64,000 nt of DNA from Dactylosporangium roseum (lineage in GTDB: Bacteria > Actinomycetota > Actinomycetes > Mycobacteriales > Micromonosporaceae), in NCBI RefSeq assembly GCF_025264685.1, contig NZ_CP073721.1, positions 3,029,001 to 3,093,000 on the forward strand. Reading direction: 5' to 3'. Under the pieces are notes generated by a model. That model did not search any database, was not told the DNA's origin, and was given only the letters and a program-made list of their open reading frames with translations. Numbering within the stretch: the first letter of the stretch is position 1; the number at the start of each line of letters is the position of its first letter. The position numbers were made by a program, and so were the translations under genes. This document shows positions 46,338 to 53,972 of the stretch, in pieces.

Positions 46338-48293
46338 TTATGCCAGGCCTGCCCTGGGCCGGGCCGTCGCTCCGTCGTCCGCAGGGGCGAATCCGAATGT
46401 CTCACCGAGGAAGGCGAGTGATAGTTCGAGGCAGCGGACCAGGGTGTCGGCGCGGCGGAAGCCATGACCCTCCCCGGCGAACGCGACGTACTGGTGGGGC
46501 ACCTGGTGTCGCTCCAGCCCCTCTCGGAACGCCTCCGCGAGCGGCGGCGGCACGATCGGGTCGTCGAGACCCTGGAGCAGCAGGACCGGCGCACGCATGC
46601 CCTTGATGTTGGTCAGCGGCGACCGCTCCTCGTAAAGCTGATCGGCCTCGGGCAGCGGGCCGACGAGCCCGTCCAGGTAGCGCGACTCGAAGTCGTGCGT
46701 GTGCTCGACCATGAGACGGGCGTCGGTCACCCCGCATTGCGAGATTCCCGCCGCGAACACGTCCGTGGTCGCGAGCGCGGCGAGTACGGTCCAGCCGCCA
46801 GCGCTGTGCCCCTGAATCGCGAGGCGCCGGGGATCGGCCTCGTCGCGGGCGACCAGGCAGGCCGCGGCCGCAGCCGCGTCGGCCACGTCGACCACTCCCC
46901 ACATTCCGCGCAGCCGCTCACGGTACTCACGCCCGTATCCGGTCGAGCCACCGTAGTTGACGTCGAGGACACCGATGCCGCGGCTGGTCCAGAACGCGAT
47001 GCTCGCCGAGACCTGAACGGTGGACCGTGCCGTCGGGCCGCCGTGGACCCAGACGAGATAGGGCGGCCGCTGCCCGGCCGGACCGCGGACCGCGGGATGA
47101 TGCGGGGGATAGTCGACGGCATGGACCTCGTGCCCTTCGGGATTGACAAAGGTGCGCGCCCGGGCGGGTGAGAAGAACTCCGCGGGCGGCAGTCCCGAAG
47201 AAAGGACCCGGATCGCGGTGACCGCGCCGGTGGCCAGGTCGACCTGCCGCAGGCCGCGCGGCTGGCGAGCACCGCCGCAGAGGACCAGCGCATGTTCGCC
47301 CGTGACGTCGACATCGGTCAGGCTGATCGTCTCGAAACCCGGCAGATCGATGTCACGCACGGCCCCCGACGCCATGTCGATCAGGCACAGCCGATCGTCG
47401 CCACGGGTCCGGACGGCGAGGAGGCGGTTACCAGTCAGGACGCTGTACCAGCGGGGCCGCAACTTCCAGAGCGGACCACCGATCTCGTGTTCGCCGGGAA
47501 GGACCGCCTCCACGGAGTCCGGGCCGAGCGCGACCCGATAGGGGTTCCACCATCCGGAACGGTCACTGAGCACGGCGAGAGCCCGGTCGCCCAGCCACTC
47601 CGGCTGCAACACCGATTCGGTCGCTCCGCCCAGCACGGTACGGGGCTCGCCGTAACCGTCCACGCCGTCGCGTTCGGCGACGCGCAGTTCGGTACCGTCC
47701 CAGGGCATCCGCGGGTGGTCCCACGAGATCCACGCCAGCCGGGAACCGTCCGGAGACTGACGCGGAAAGGCCACGAACCGGGAGCCACCCGCCAGGTGCC
47801 GGATCGGTTCGCCGCCGGTAGGGACGGCGACGACGTCCCTGACGACGTCCTTGCCCGTGCCTGCCTCGCGAACGGCCAGCAGGTCGCGACCGTCGTGGCC
47901 GGGGGACAGGTCGCCGAAGCGTACGGACAGAAGCGGATCGGCGATCGGCGTGACGGGGCGGGGTTGCCCGCCTGGGAATACCCGATAGATCCGCTGATCG
48001 TCGTGCTGGACGAAGAAGAGTTCAGCACCGATGACGGTCCAGGCTCCGCCGCCGTACTCGTGGACCCGTGACCGTGCGTCCCACGGCGGACCCAGCAGAT
48101 CCTCCGGCCGGCCGTCGGAACCGACGCGGCAGATGGTCACCCGTCCGCCCTCGCCGGGACGGCTCTCCGCCCACCACGGCCGGCCCTGGACATAGATGGC
48201 CCCGTCGCCGAGCGATACCGAGGTGCCCGCTACGGACTGTGGGTCGACCGGTGATGGCCAGGAGCCGAACGGTAGCTCGACGCCGATCTCCAT
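46338..48293 (-). CDS. S9 family (prolyl-oligopeptidase-type) serine peptidase
   Basis: The protein has 651 residues. An N-terminal beta-propeller region (to about residue 380) precedes an alpha/beta hydrolase domain with IQGHSAGGWTVLAAL (Ser), GLDDPIVPP (Asp) and GEGHGFRRAD (His). A strong GGGGGAGGGG site fixes ATG 48293. There is no signal peptide, so it acts in the cytoplasm. It is the first gene of the unit S9-PCP-A-C. It may trim a peptide precursor, hydrolyse the product for protection, or use its fold for acyl transfer. The family cleaves short peptides; the substrate here is unknown. Confidence 0.92.
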   Translation of the reverse strand: MEIGVELPFGSWPSPVDPQSVAGTSVSLGDGAIYVQGRPWWAESRPGEGGRVTICRVGSDGRPEDLLGPPWDARSRVHEYGGGAWTVIGAELFFVQHDDQRIYRVFPGGQPRPVTPIADPLLSVRFGDLSPGHDGRDLLAVREAGTGKDVVRDVVAVPTGGEPIRHLAGGSRFVAFPRQSPDGSRLAWISWDHPRMPWDGTELRVAERDGVDGYGEPRTVLGGATESVLQPEWLGDRALAVLSDRSGWWNPYRVALGPDSVEAVLPGEHEIGGPLWKLRPRWYSVLTGNRLLAVRTRGDDRLCLIDMASGAVRDIDLPGFETISLTDVDVTGEHALVLCGGARQPRGLRQVDLATGAVTAIRVLSSGLPPAEFFSPARARTFVNPEGHEVHAVDYPPHHPAVRGPAGQRPPYLVWVHGGPTARSTVQVSASIAFWTSRGIGVLDVNYGGSTGYGREYRERLRGMWGVVDVADAAAAAACLVARDEADPRRLAIQGHSAGGWTVLAALATTDVFAAGISQCGVTDARLMVEHTHDFESRYLDGLVGPLPEADQLYEERSPLTNIKGMRAPVLLLQGLDDPIVPPPLAEAFREGLERHQVPHQYVAFAGEGHGFRRADTLVRCLELSLAFLGETFGFAPADDGATARPRAGLA

Positions 48294-48390
48294 GGTCCCC
48301 TCCCCCGAAGTCACCCTATCGACAGTATCTGATGGGTGCGGTCGCCGTCACAAGCTTGACTTCGTGCCCTGCGGGGAGCGAGTCCGTCCG

Positions 48391-48419
48391 TTGTGAACAT
48401 CGACTGTGCACGATAGTGT
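48391..48419 (+). promoter_or_regulatory. Putative promoter for the LamG/condensation unit
   Basis: TTGTGA, 17 bases, then TAGTGT resembles the vegetative actinomycete consensus. GGGGAGG (48434-48440) follows where an early translation start would be expected. It lies in the 349-base divergent gap between the S9 peptidase and the LamG gene. Confidence 0.4.
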
Positions 48420-48448
48420 CGCGTCAACGACGCGGGGAGGACAAGGCC

Positions 48449-48637
48449 CTGCCGTCGCTGATCGTGGCCATCATGGCCGCAGCCGGTGCGCTGCCCGACG
48501 CGGCGCAGCTCTGCGATTCACCGTGGGGCACGCCGGGCGTGACGAGGTCACTTGACGAGGTCACCGGGCACATGCTGCCTCCGGACGGATCAGTTGCTGC
48601 CGCGGCTGCGGCAGCCGGCCAAGACGACAGGAAGTGA
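48449..48637 (+). CDS. Possible small protein upstream of the LamG gene
   Basis: An open frame ends at TGA 48635-48637, six bases before the LamG ATG. GGGGAGG at 48434-48440 lies eight bases before CTG 48449; normal starts in frame are GTG 48464 and ATG 48473, giving 54-62 residues. Third codon positions are mostly G or C, as in real genes here. The product would have a hydrophobic start, one Cys, a PxG-rich middle and an Ala-rich tail. I recognise no family; it is not MbtH-like or carrier-like. It may be only a leader. Confidence 0.3.
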   Translation: MPSLIVAIMAAAGALPDAAQLCDSPWGTPGVTRSLDEVTGHMLPPDGSVAAAAAAAGQDDRK

Positions 48638-48642
48638 GTGCG

Positions 48643-49422
48643 ATGACCGACGCCGCGAAGACCGGAAACCGTCCCGTCCTGAAGGGGCGATGGGAGATGA
48701 CGGAGGGCTCGGGCAGACAGGTGGCGGACTCCTCCGGGAACGGGCACACGCTATCGGCCGTGCGCGAGCCGCGCTGGACCGATGGGCCGGCCGGAACGGC
48801 CGGTGCCGTCGCCTTCAGCGACTCGCTGAGCCTGGCGAGCGAGAGCGGCGCCGTGGTGACCGACCAGAGCTTCAGCGTGGCCGCCTGGCTGCGCCTGGAC
48901 AGCGCCGTCGCCGGTGCCGACCTGCGGTTCGCCCCGGACTGGTACGCCTGGACGGCGGTCGCCCAGAGCGGCTCCTACCACAGCCCGTTCTACCTCGGCG
49001 TACGCTTCATCGAGTACGGCGGCGAGGGCACCGGCGACTTCCACATGCACTGGACCTTCGCCGTGGCGCCGATCGACGGTTCCGACGACAGCACCGTCGA
49101 GTGGGTGGACGCCTACTCGACCACGGAGATCGCGCCGGAGGAAGCGGACCGCTGGGTGTTCGTCGCCGGCGTCTACGACCTGGAGGCTGGCGTCGCGCGA
49201 ATCTATGTGCCGACGCACGGCGAACGTGGCGAGGCGAAGCTGCCGGTGGACTGGCCCAAGTGGAACGGTGACCTGAGCATTCAGCTCGGCCACGCGTGGT
49301 TCCGCGACGAGTACGTCGACCAGTGGCCCGGTTCCATCGGACCGGTGTGGGCTTATTCCGGCGTGCTGACGGAGGCCGACGCGGTGAGCCTGTCCGAGCG
49401 CGGCCGGCTCGCCGACGAGTAA
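48643..49422 (+). CDS. LamG-like jellyroll domain protein
   Basis: The protein has 259 residues and no signal peptide or membrane segment. GRWEMTEGSGRQVADSSGNG, then SFSVAAWLRLD, WVFVAGVYDLEAGVARIYV and GPVWAYSGVLTEADAVSLSE follow the concanavalin-like LamG pattern: a start strand, the conserved W, the x-V-A-G-V-Y-D core and the final xxV-Y-x-x-x-L-T. Such domains normally bind glycans on secreted proteins. AGGAAG eight bases before ATG 48643 fixes the start. It is followed after 12 bases by a condensation-like gene. A cytoplasmic LamG protein inside an NRPS cluster is odd; it may bind a glycosylated intermediate or be an enzyme of unknown type. Confidence 0.8.
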   Translation: MTDAAKTGNRPVLKGRWEMTEGSGRQVADSSGNGHTLSAVREPRWTDGPAGTAGAVAFSDSLSLASESGAVVTDQSFSVAAWLRLDSAVAGADLRFAPDWYAWTAVAQSGSYHSPFYLGVRFIEYGGEGTGDFHMHWTFAVAPIDGSDDSTVEWVDAYSTTEIAPEEADRWVFVAGVYDLEAGVARIYVPTHGERGEAKLPVDWPKWNGDLSIQLGHAWFRDEYVDQWPGSIGPVWAYSGVLTEADAVSLSERGRLADE

Positions 49423-49434
49423 CGGTCTCTCATC

Positions 49435-50748
49435 GTGGTGACCAAGCCTGGCGGCACCCCCGGGCGTCCAGGTGGGGCAGTGGCATCGGCGACCGAGGGA
49501 CCGCTCTCCTGGCAGCAGGAGGGCCGCCTACTGCGGCAGGCCCGGCGTGGTGAGCGGTCGCGCAACGTGGCCACCGTCATTCCGCTGAACCGTGACCGGA
49601 CCGACGACGAGGTCCGTGAGCGGCTGCGCCGCGTCACGGCGCGGCAGGACTCGCTGCGCATCGTCGACCTCTCGCTGGCGGACGGGCGGCTTCGCTATGC
49701 GGACGCCGTCGACCTGCCGCTACACCGGCAGCGTCTCGGTTCGCGGGATGAGTTGGAGGCGTTCGTCGAGCGAGCGGAGAACACCTACTTCGAGCACTCC
49801 GGCGGCCTCCTGTGGGACGCGACCCTGATCGAGTGCGACACCGACCATGCCGGGCCGGGCCGCTATCTGGTCAGTAGGATGGACCATTTGATCACCGACG
49901 GGATGAGCCAGCAGGCCTTCGTCGACTTCATGACCGCGCCCGGGGCGGCGCCGGACGTGATCGCCGGCTCCCATCGGGAGTGGGTGCGATGGCAGCGGGC
50001 GACGTTTCCGCGTCCCGGCTACGGGACCGCTCCGTCCCACTCCTTCTGGGCCGGCATGCTGGGCGGCACCCCACCGGATCGCGCGCTCCGGGTGCCCTTC
50101 TGCATTGCCCCGGACGGTGAGCTCAGCGGCCGGGTGCACAGTCTGCGCCGCGCGGCTCCGGTGCCGGCCTCCCGGCTCCGGCGGGCGGCATCGCGGGTGC
50201 GCACGACGCCGTTCGTCCTGTTTCTGGGCGCGGTGGCGCACACCGCGGTGGGCATGGGCGCCGAGCGGGACATCACCCTGCGAATCAATGTCAACGGGCG
50301 GCCGCCGGCTTACCTCGACACCCTGGGCTGTTTCGCCGACGATCTGCCGGTGCGGTTGAGCGGGGGAGACCTCACTGACCCGCGAGCCGCGGTGGATCAC
50401 GCGCGTGCCGTGTGGATGCGCATGATGCCGCATCAGCTCACCCCGTGGGACTACCTGCTGACCGCGTTCGGCGGCCCGGGCGACACGATCACGCGGCGGC
50501 CGGCGCAGTGGCTGGTGAACTTCATGCCGTGGGAACAACCGGCCCACGGCCTGCCGCCGGAGGAGTCGGCCACGGAGTACGCCTCGTCCATGGGCACCTT
50601 CCAGGTCGTCGCCATGATGTACGACGACGACACCTGTCGGCTCGAGTGCGAGTTCGATCCCTCACGATTCGCCGTCGCCGGGGGCGAGGAGTTCATGGCC
50701 CGGCTGTGCGCGACGCTCGTCGACATCACCGTCGCACTCACGACGTAG
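49435..50748 (+). CDS. Condensation-domain superfamily protein, atypical active site
   Basis: The protein has 437 residues. GPLSWQQEGRLLRQ is a C1-like start, and RMDHLITDGMSQQAFVDF aligns with the HHxxxDG block, giving DHxxxDG: the first His is Asp and the catalytic second His is kept. TLGCFADDLPVRL corresponds to the later NxxxxLP-type block. GTG 49435 lacks a ribosome site; GTG 49480, preceded by AGGTGG, may be the true start. It probably transfers an acyl or aminoacyl group to an acceptor, perhaps a sugar or amine rather than a carrier. It forms a unit with the LamG gene and converges on the resistance gene through a strong hairpin. Confidence 0.82.
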   Translation: MVTKPGGTPGRPGGAVASATEGPLSWQQEGRLLRQARRGERSRNVATVIPLNRDRTDDEVRERLRRVTARQDSLRIVDLSLADGRLRYADAVDLPLHRQRLGSRDELEAFVERAENTYFEHSGGLLWDATLIECDTDHAGPGRYLVSRMDHLITDGMSQQAFVDFMTAPGAAPDVIAGSHREWVRWQRATFPRPGYGTAPSHSFWAGMLGGTPPDRALRVPFCIAPDGELSGRVHSLRRAAPVPASRLRRAASRVRTTPFVLFLGAVAHTAVGMGAERDITLRINVNGRPPAYLDTLGCFADDLPVRLSGGDLTDPRAAVDHARAVWMRMMPHQLTPWDYLLTAFGGPGDTITRRPAQWLVNFMPWEQPAHGLPPEESATEYASSMGTFQVVAMMYDDDTCRLECEFDPSRFAVAGGEEFMARLCATLVDITVALTT

Positions 50749-50751
50749 GAA

Positions 50752-50786
50752 CCCGTGGCCGGAGCACAACGCGCTCCGGCCACGGG
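50752..50786. terminator. Strong bidirectional hairpin terminator
   Basis: CCCGTGGCCGGAGC and GCTCCGGCCACGGG form a perfect 14-base stem with a 7-base loop. It fills most of the 46-base gap between two convergent genes and should stop transcription from both sides. It has no T-tract. Confidence 0.75.
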
Positions 50787-50794
50787 GTCGCTGG

Positions 50795-52750
50795 TCACCG
50801 TGGCATGGACCGGAACCACAGCGCCCGATCGCGAGGGTCCACCCCGGCCCGGGGACGGACCGGGAAGTCCTCACCGTGCAGCGGTGCGTAGTGATCCGGC
50901 CGGCTGGTCAGGACGCCCTCGCCGCCGGTGACGTTGGGTAGAGCGGAGGCAAGTTCCGCGATCCGCGCCGTCGGGATGAATCCGGTGAGGCGGGTGTAGC
51001 CGGAGGACCCGGTGATGAATTCCGTGATCGCGCCGAGCCGCCCCAGCGTGGACATCAGCGGCTGGATCGTCGGGTCGGGGCTGTCGAGCTCGAATCGCTC
51101 GATCGGCTGGCACACCTCGGTTCCGGCTTTCTCCAGGCAGGCCATGACGACAACCGGTGCCAGGTTGCGGAAGTCAGCGCCGACCGTGGACATCGCCTTG
51201 TTGAAGCTCTGATGGGCGTGACTCTGCCGGGGACAGTAGGCGGACGCCGTCATGGTCACCCGGCAGTCGGTGACGGCCCAGCCGTGCAGCCCCTGCTCCA
51301 GCGCCGCCCGCACACCCTCCTCGCAGGCGGTGATGAACGACGCCGGCAGGTTGCCCCGTTCGATGCCCGGATGGAATGCGACTGCGCTGCCGGGTTCGCC
51401 CGGCTCCAGACTGAGGCCAATGGTCGCGAGGTACGGATTGCCGTCCCGGTCCATCTCCTCGATCGCGGTCGCCGAGCCCGTCACGCGCTCGATGCAGATC
51501 ACCGAGGTGTCGTGGAAGAACGTACGTACGCCGAAGCGCTCCTCCAGTACGGCGACAACGACCTCTTTCTGGACTTCGCCGTGAATGCGGATCTCGGCGG
51601 TGCCGTCGATCTCGTTGAGCCTCGGCTCGATGAGGGGATCTTCGTCGCCCATCACCGTGAGGGCGGCGAACAGGGCCCCACGCTGCGCCGGGTCGACCGG
51701 CTCCAGGGCCGCCACCATCGTCGCCGGCGGGAACCTCGGGAGACGGCGCGGCGGCGGAGTGCCGATGACCTGGCCGGCGCGCGCCGACGACAGACCTCGT
51801 GCCGCGACGATGTCGCCGCTCCTCGCCCGCCGGGCCACCGCGAGCCCGTCCGGCCTGGACACCCGTAGCTCGGTGACCCGGTCGGCCTTGCTGCTGGCGA
51901 GGCGGAGCATGTCGCGGACGGCGAGCTCGCCGTCCCACAGGCGCAGCCACACCCGCCGCCCCCGGTCGTCGTGGTCGACGGCGAAGACCGTGGCCGAGGT
52001 CGCACCGCTGCGCTGGCCGGCGGCCGGCAGCAAGGTGGTGATCGCCTCCTGCAGGTGGGTGACGCCGGCGCCGGTGACGGCCGAGCCGAACAGCACCGGG
52101 AAGATGTCGCCCTGCCGCACCCCACGCTTGAGAGCTGCCTCGACGCGTTCCGGATCGACCTCGCTGTCGTCGATCCACGCCTGCATCACGACCTCATCGG
52201 CCTCGGCGATCGACTCAGTCACCGACGGGTGATCCAGTGGCAGGGCCTCGACCTCGGCCTCCGGCCGGCCCTGATCCACGACGCGGCTCAGGACCACCGC
52301 GGCCGCGGAGAGGCGGCGGTGGATCTGTCCGACAACCCGGTCAGCGTCCGCGCCGCCCCGGTCGACCTTGTTGATGAACAACAGCGTCGGTACGTTGATC
52401 CGGCGCAGCGCACGCCAGAGGATCACGGTCTGCGGCTGTACCCCCTCGACCGAGGACAACACCAGCACGGCGGCGTCCAAGACGTGCAGCGAGCGCTCGA
52501 CCTCGGCGATGAAGTCGGGGTGGCCGGGCGTGTCCAGGATGTTCACCGCGGTATCGCCGATCTGCAGCGACGTCACCGCGGCCCGGATGGTGATGCCCCG
52601 GCGGCGTTCCAGGTCCATCGAGTCCGTGCGAGTTGTGCCGTCGTCCACGCTACCGATCTGGTCGACCACCCCTGCCTCGTACAGCAGACGCTCGGTGAGG
52701 CTTGTCTTCCCGGCGTCGACGTGGGCAAGGATCCCGAGGTTGATCGGCAT
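50795..52750 (-). CDS. Ribosomal protection protein, TetM/OtrA-like translational GTPase
   Basis: The protein has 651 residues; TetM has about 640. The G domain has AHVDAGKTSL (P-loop, residues 9-18), RGITIRAA (switch I), LDTPGHPDF (G3) and INKVD (G4). The later domains keep EF-G-like segments such as CPRQSHAHQSFNKA and LGRLGAITEFITG. It is shorter than EF-G and has no adjacent ribosomal genes, so it is not the housekeeping factor. Ribosomal protection proteins bind the A site and eject tetracycline-like drugs. The most likely role here is self-resistance, which suggests a ribosome-binding product. The start ATG 52750 begins the GTPase signature. The 5' leader carries near-identical tandem repeats. 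Confidence 0.92.
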   Translation of the reverse strand: MPINLGILAHVDAGKTSLTERLLYEAGVVDQIGSVDDGTTRTDSMDLERRRGITIRAAVTSLQIGDTAVNILDTPGHPDFIAEVERSLHVLDAAVLVLSSVEGVQPQTVILWRALRRINVPTLLFINKVDRGGADADRVVGQIHRRLSAAAVVLSRVVDQGRPEAEVEALPLDHPSVTESIAEADEVVMQAWIDDSEVDPERVEAALKRGVRQGDIFPVLFGSAVTGAGVTHLQEAITTLLPAAGQRSGATSATVFAVDHDDRGRRVWLRLWDGELAVRDMLRLASSKADRVTELRVSRPDGLAVARRARSGDIVAARGLSSARAGQVIGTPPPRRLPRFPPATMVAALEPVDPAQRGALFAALTVMGDEDPLIEPRLNEIDGTAEIRIHGEVQKEVVVAVLEERFGVRTFFHDTSVICIERVTGSATAIEEMDRDGNPYLATIGLSLEPGEPGSAVAFHPGIERGNLPASFITACEEGVRAALEQGLHGWAVTDCRVTMTASAYCPRQSHAHQSFNKAMSTVGADFRNLAPVVVMACLEKAGTEVCQPIERFELDSPDPTIQPLMSTLGRLGAITEFITGSSGYTRLTGFIPTARIAELASALPNVTGGEGVLTSRPDHYAPLHGEDFPVRPRAGVDPRDRALWFRSMPR

Positions 52751-52926
52751 GGAACTCCAACGAGTCGTCACGCGCTGTGGTTCGTCACGTGCTGTGGCTT
52801 GTCCTGAAGGCGGGTCTCGCCTCCGGCGAATTTTACATGCGGGAGTCCGGCTGGTGCCCTGGTGTCCGAACCCGGCGGGCGCCGCCGGTCGCACCGGAGA
52901 TCGACACGCTTCTCTAGCGTGGCACA
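52751..52926. promoter_or_regulatory. Divergent control region of the resistance and kinase genes
   Basis: These 176 bases separate two divergent starts. Towards the resistance gene there are two tandem 16-base repeats, a GGCG/CGCC hairpin near 52809-52821 and, on the minus strand, an ATG followed at once by TAA (52833-52838). This layout would fit control by transcription or translation attenuation. I could not place -35/-10 boxes confidently. Confidence 0.4.
52765..52797. repeat. Tandem 16-base repeat in the resistance-gene leader
   Basis: TCGTCACGCGCTGTGG (52765-52780) and TCGTCACGTGCTGTGG (52782-52797) differ at one base and are separated by one base. They start 14 bases before the ATG of the ribosomal protection gene, so they lie in its mRNA leader. 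Confidence 0.7.
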
Positions 52927-53964
52927 ATGCCAAGTCTATATGAACCCACTGCCGAGGACGGTTTCGTGCCCGATTCGCTGACGAGCCCCGCCGGAACCGC
53001 AAAGGTGATTGCCGTCGACGCCGGCAGCACGAAGACCGATGTCGCCCTGGTTGACAGCCGGGGTGGCGTGCTCGCGACGGCCCGTGGTGCCGGAATGCTG
53101 GCCGCCGAACCGATGCCGTTATGGGTGGCCCGGATTGAGCAGTTGATCGCCGGGATGCTGGGCGAGGCCGAGCGCGTCGTCCTCAGCGCCTGCATGGCCC
53201 ATCTGGATCTGCCGGAAGAGGAAGAGGAGTTCGCGTCCCTGCTGCGGTCCCGGCCGTGGGTCGGTGAGGCGATGGTACGTAACGACACCTTGGCGGTGCT
53301 GCGCGCCGGGGGCCCGGGGACGGGCGTGGCGGTGGTCTGCGGCACCGGCATCAACTGTGTCGGCGTCGGTCCGGACGGACGGCAGGCGCGGTTCCTCGCC
53401 TTCGGCGACACGTCCGGTGACTGGGGCGGGGGCAACGACCTCGGGATGGCGGCGCTGTGGCACGCGATCCGGGCCGAGGACGGCAGGGGCGAGCCGACGG
53501 CACTCGTGGCGGCTCTGCTCGATCATCTCGGGCTGAATTCGATGCGCGAGGTCGCGCTGCGTCTGCGCGGCGAACGACTGACCAGCATGGATGTACGGCA
53601 CTGCACCCCGGTGCTGCTCGCCGTGGCGGCGCAGGGCGATCCCGTCGCCACGGCCCTGGTCCGTCGGCAGGCCGCGGAGATCTGTGCCATGGTTCGGGTG
53701 GCGATGGACCGCATCGGCGTCGCCGATCACGGCACGGTGGTGGTGCTCGGCGGCAGCGTGCTCGCCGCGCGTCATCCCCTGCTGCTGTCCGCCGTCCGCG
53801 ACGGCATCGCCACGTTCTCGCCCGCGTCCTCGGTCGTTGTGACCGATGTCCCGCCGCTGGCCGGTGCGGCCCTGCTCGGCCTCGACCACATGGGCGCGGG
53901 TGCCGAGGCGGAGCGGGCACTGCGCGCCGCCTTGGCCGGGCGGATCCACACCGGGGCCGGGTGA
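52927..53964 (+). CDS. BadF/BadG-type (N-acetylglucosamine kinase-like) ATPase
   Basis: The protein has 345 residues. VIAVDAGSTKTDVALVD is the phosphate-1 motif of the sugar-kinase/actin fold, CGTGINCVGV and GDTSGDWGGGNDLG are phosphate-2 and glycine-rich segments, and VVVLGGSVL is the adenosine-site motif. Members phosphorylate GlcNAc or glucosamine; others activate 2-hydroxyacyl dehydratases, but those work with partner genes absent here. ATG 52927 is used; GTG 52966 is a possible internal start. With GH4, PIG-L and GT2 genes elsewhere in the window it supports an amino-sugar theme, though the link is distant. It ends nine bases from the convergent TauD gene. Confidence 0.85.
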   Translation: MPSLYEPTAEDGFVPDSLTSPAGTAKVIAVDAGSTKTDVALVDSRGGVLATARGAGMLAAEPMPLWVARIEQLIAGMLGEAERVVLSACMAHLDLPEEEEEFASLLRSRPWVGEAMVRNDTLAVLRAGGPGTGVAVVCGTGINCVGVGPDGRQARFLAFGDTSGDWGGGNDLGMAALWHAIRAEDGRGEPTALVAALLDHLGLNSMREVALRLRGERLTSMDVRHCTPVLLAVAAQGDPVATALVRRQAAEICAMVRVAMDRIGVADHGTVVVLGGSVLAARHPLLLSAVRDGIATFSPASSVVVTDVPPLAGAALLGLDHMGAGAEAERALRAALAGRIHTGAG

Positions 53965-53972
53965 TCGGACCG

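Noticed and set aside
48473..48637. Ribosomally made peptide (RiPP) precursor
   Set aside because: No core-like repeat, no recognisable leader motif and no modifying enzyme of a known RiPP class next to it; kept only as a possible small protein.
50795..52750. Housekeeping elongation factor G
   Set aside because: The length and domain pattern fit TetM/OtrA-like proteins, and no rpsL, rpsG or tuf genes are near.
52751..53002. Upstream extension of the ribosomal protection gene
   Set aside because: The GTPase family begins with the sequence at 52750; the extension is Arg-rich, overlaps the kinase gene and covers the divergent control region.
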